Assembly (NCBI GenBank): GCA_017553965.1
Contig: JAFZJK010000087.1
Location: 1-6,767, forward strand
DNA: 6,767 nt
Direction: 5' to 3'
DNA from: Lachnospiraceae bacterium
GTDB lineage: Bacteria; Bacillota_A; Clostridia; Lachnospirales; Lachnospiraceae
Below, piece by piece: positions 6,762-6,767 of this stretch (the first letter of the stretch is position 1; each line of letters begins with the position of its first letter). A program made the translations under genes and the position numbers. The notes under the pieces were generated by a model. That model made no database searches and was not told the origin of the DNA. It saw nothing but the letters and a program-made list of their open reading frames with translations.

Positions 6762-6767
6762 AAGGGG

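Overview
The window looks like chromosomal DNA of a low-to-moderate GC Gram-positive anaerobe of the Clostridia, most likely a member of the Lachnospiraceae (Butyrivibrio-like). This is inferred from purine-rich Shine-Dalgarno sites, TTG/GTG start codons, sigma-A type promoters, heavy use of AGA/ATA codons, and the protein families present (short MutS-like ATPases, DUF975, CmpB-like membrane domain, YkuE-like phosphoesterase). No lineage marker gene is present, so the assignment is tentative.

Layout. Positions 1-105 (minus strand) hold the first 35 codons of an ABC-F type ATPase gene that runs off the left edge. Positions 106-307 form a divergent intergenic region. It has a minus-strand promoter (TTGACT-17-TATAAT) facing the ABC-F gene and a plus-strand promoter (TTGACA-17-TATCCT) facing the large operon. 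An 11-bp imperfect inverted repeat touches both -35 boxes. From 308 to 6717 four genes lie on the plus strand with almost no spacing: two MutS-family ATPases overlapping by 4 bp (ATGA), a membrane protein fusing a DUF975-like part to a CmpB-like part (TTG start abutting the previous stop), and a membrane-anchored calcineurin-like metallophosphoesterase after a 24-bp gap. A 14-bp stem hairpin right after the last stop is the probable operon end.

How the genes may work together. The two MutS-like proteins have the MutS core (lever) region and the ATPase but lack the N-terminal mismatch-recognition and connector domains and any Smr nuclease domain. Both carry Asn-Glu where classical MutS has Asp-Glu in Walker B, and both lack the GRGT sequence that follows it. 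Tight coupling suggests they are made in equal amounts and form a heterodimer. Their co-transcription with two integral membrane proteins, one a predicted metal-dependent hydrolase, is the most unusual aspect. It hints at a membrane-associated role rather than ordinary mismatch repair, but the sequence alone does not reveal the substrate. No RNA genes, insertion sequences, CRISPR arrays or integration signs were seen.
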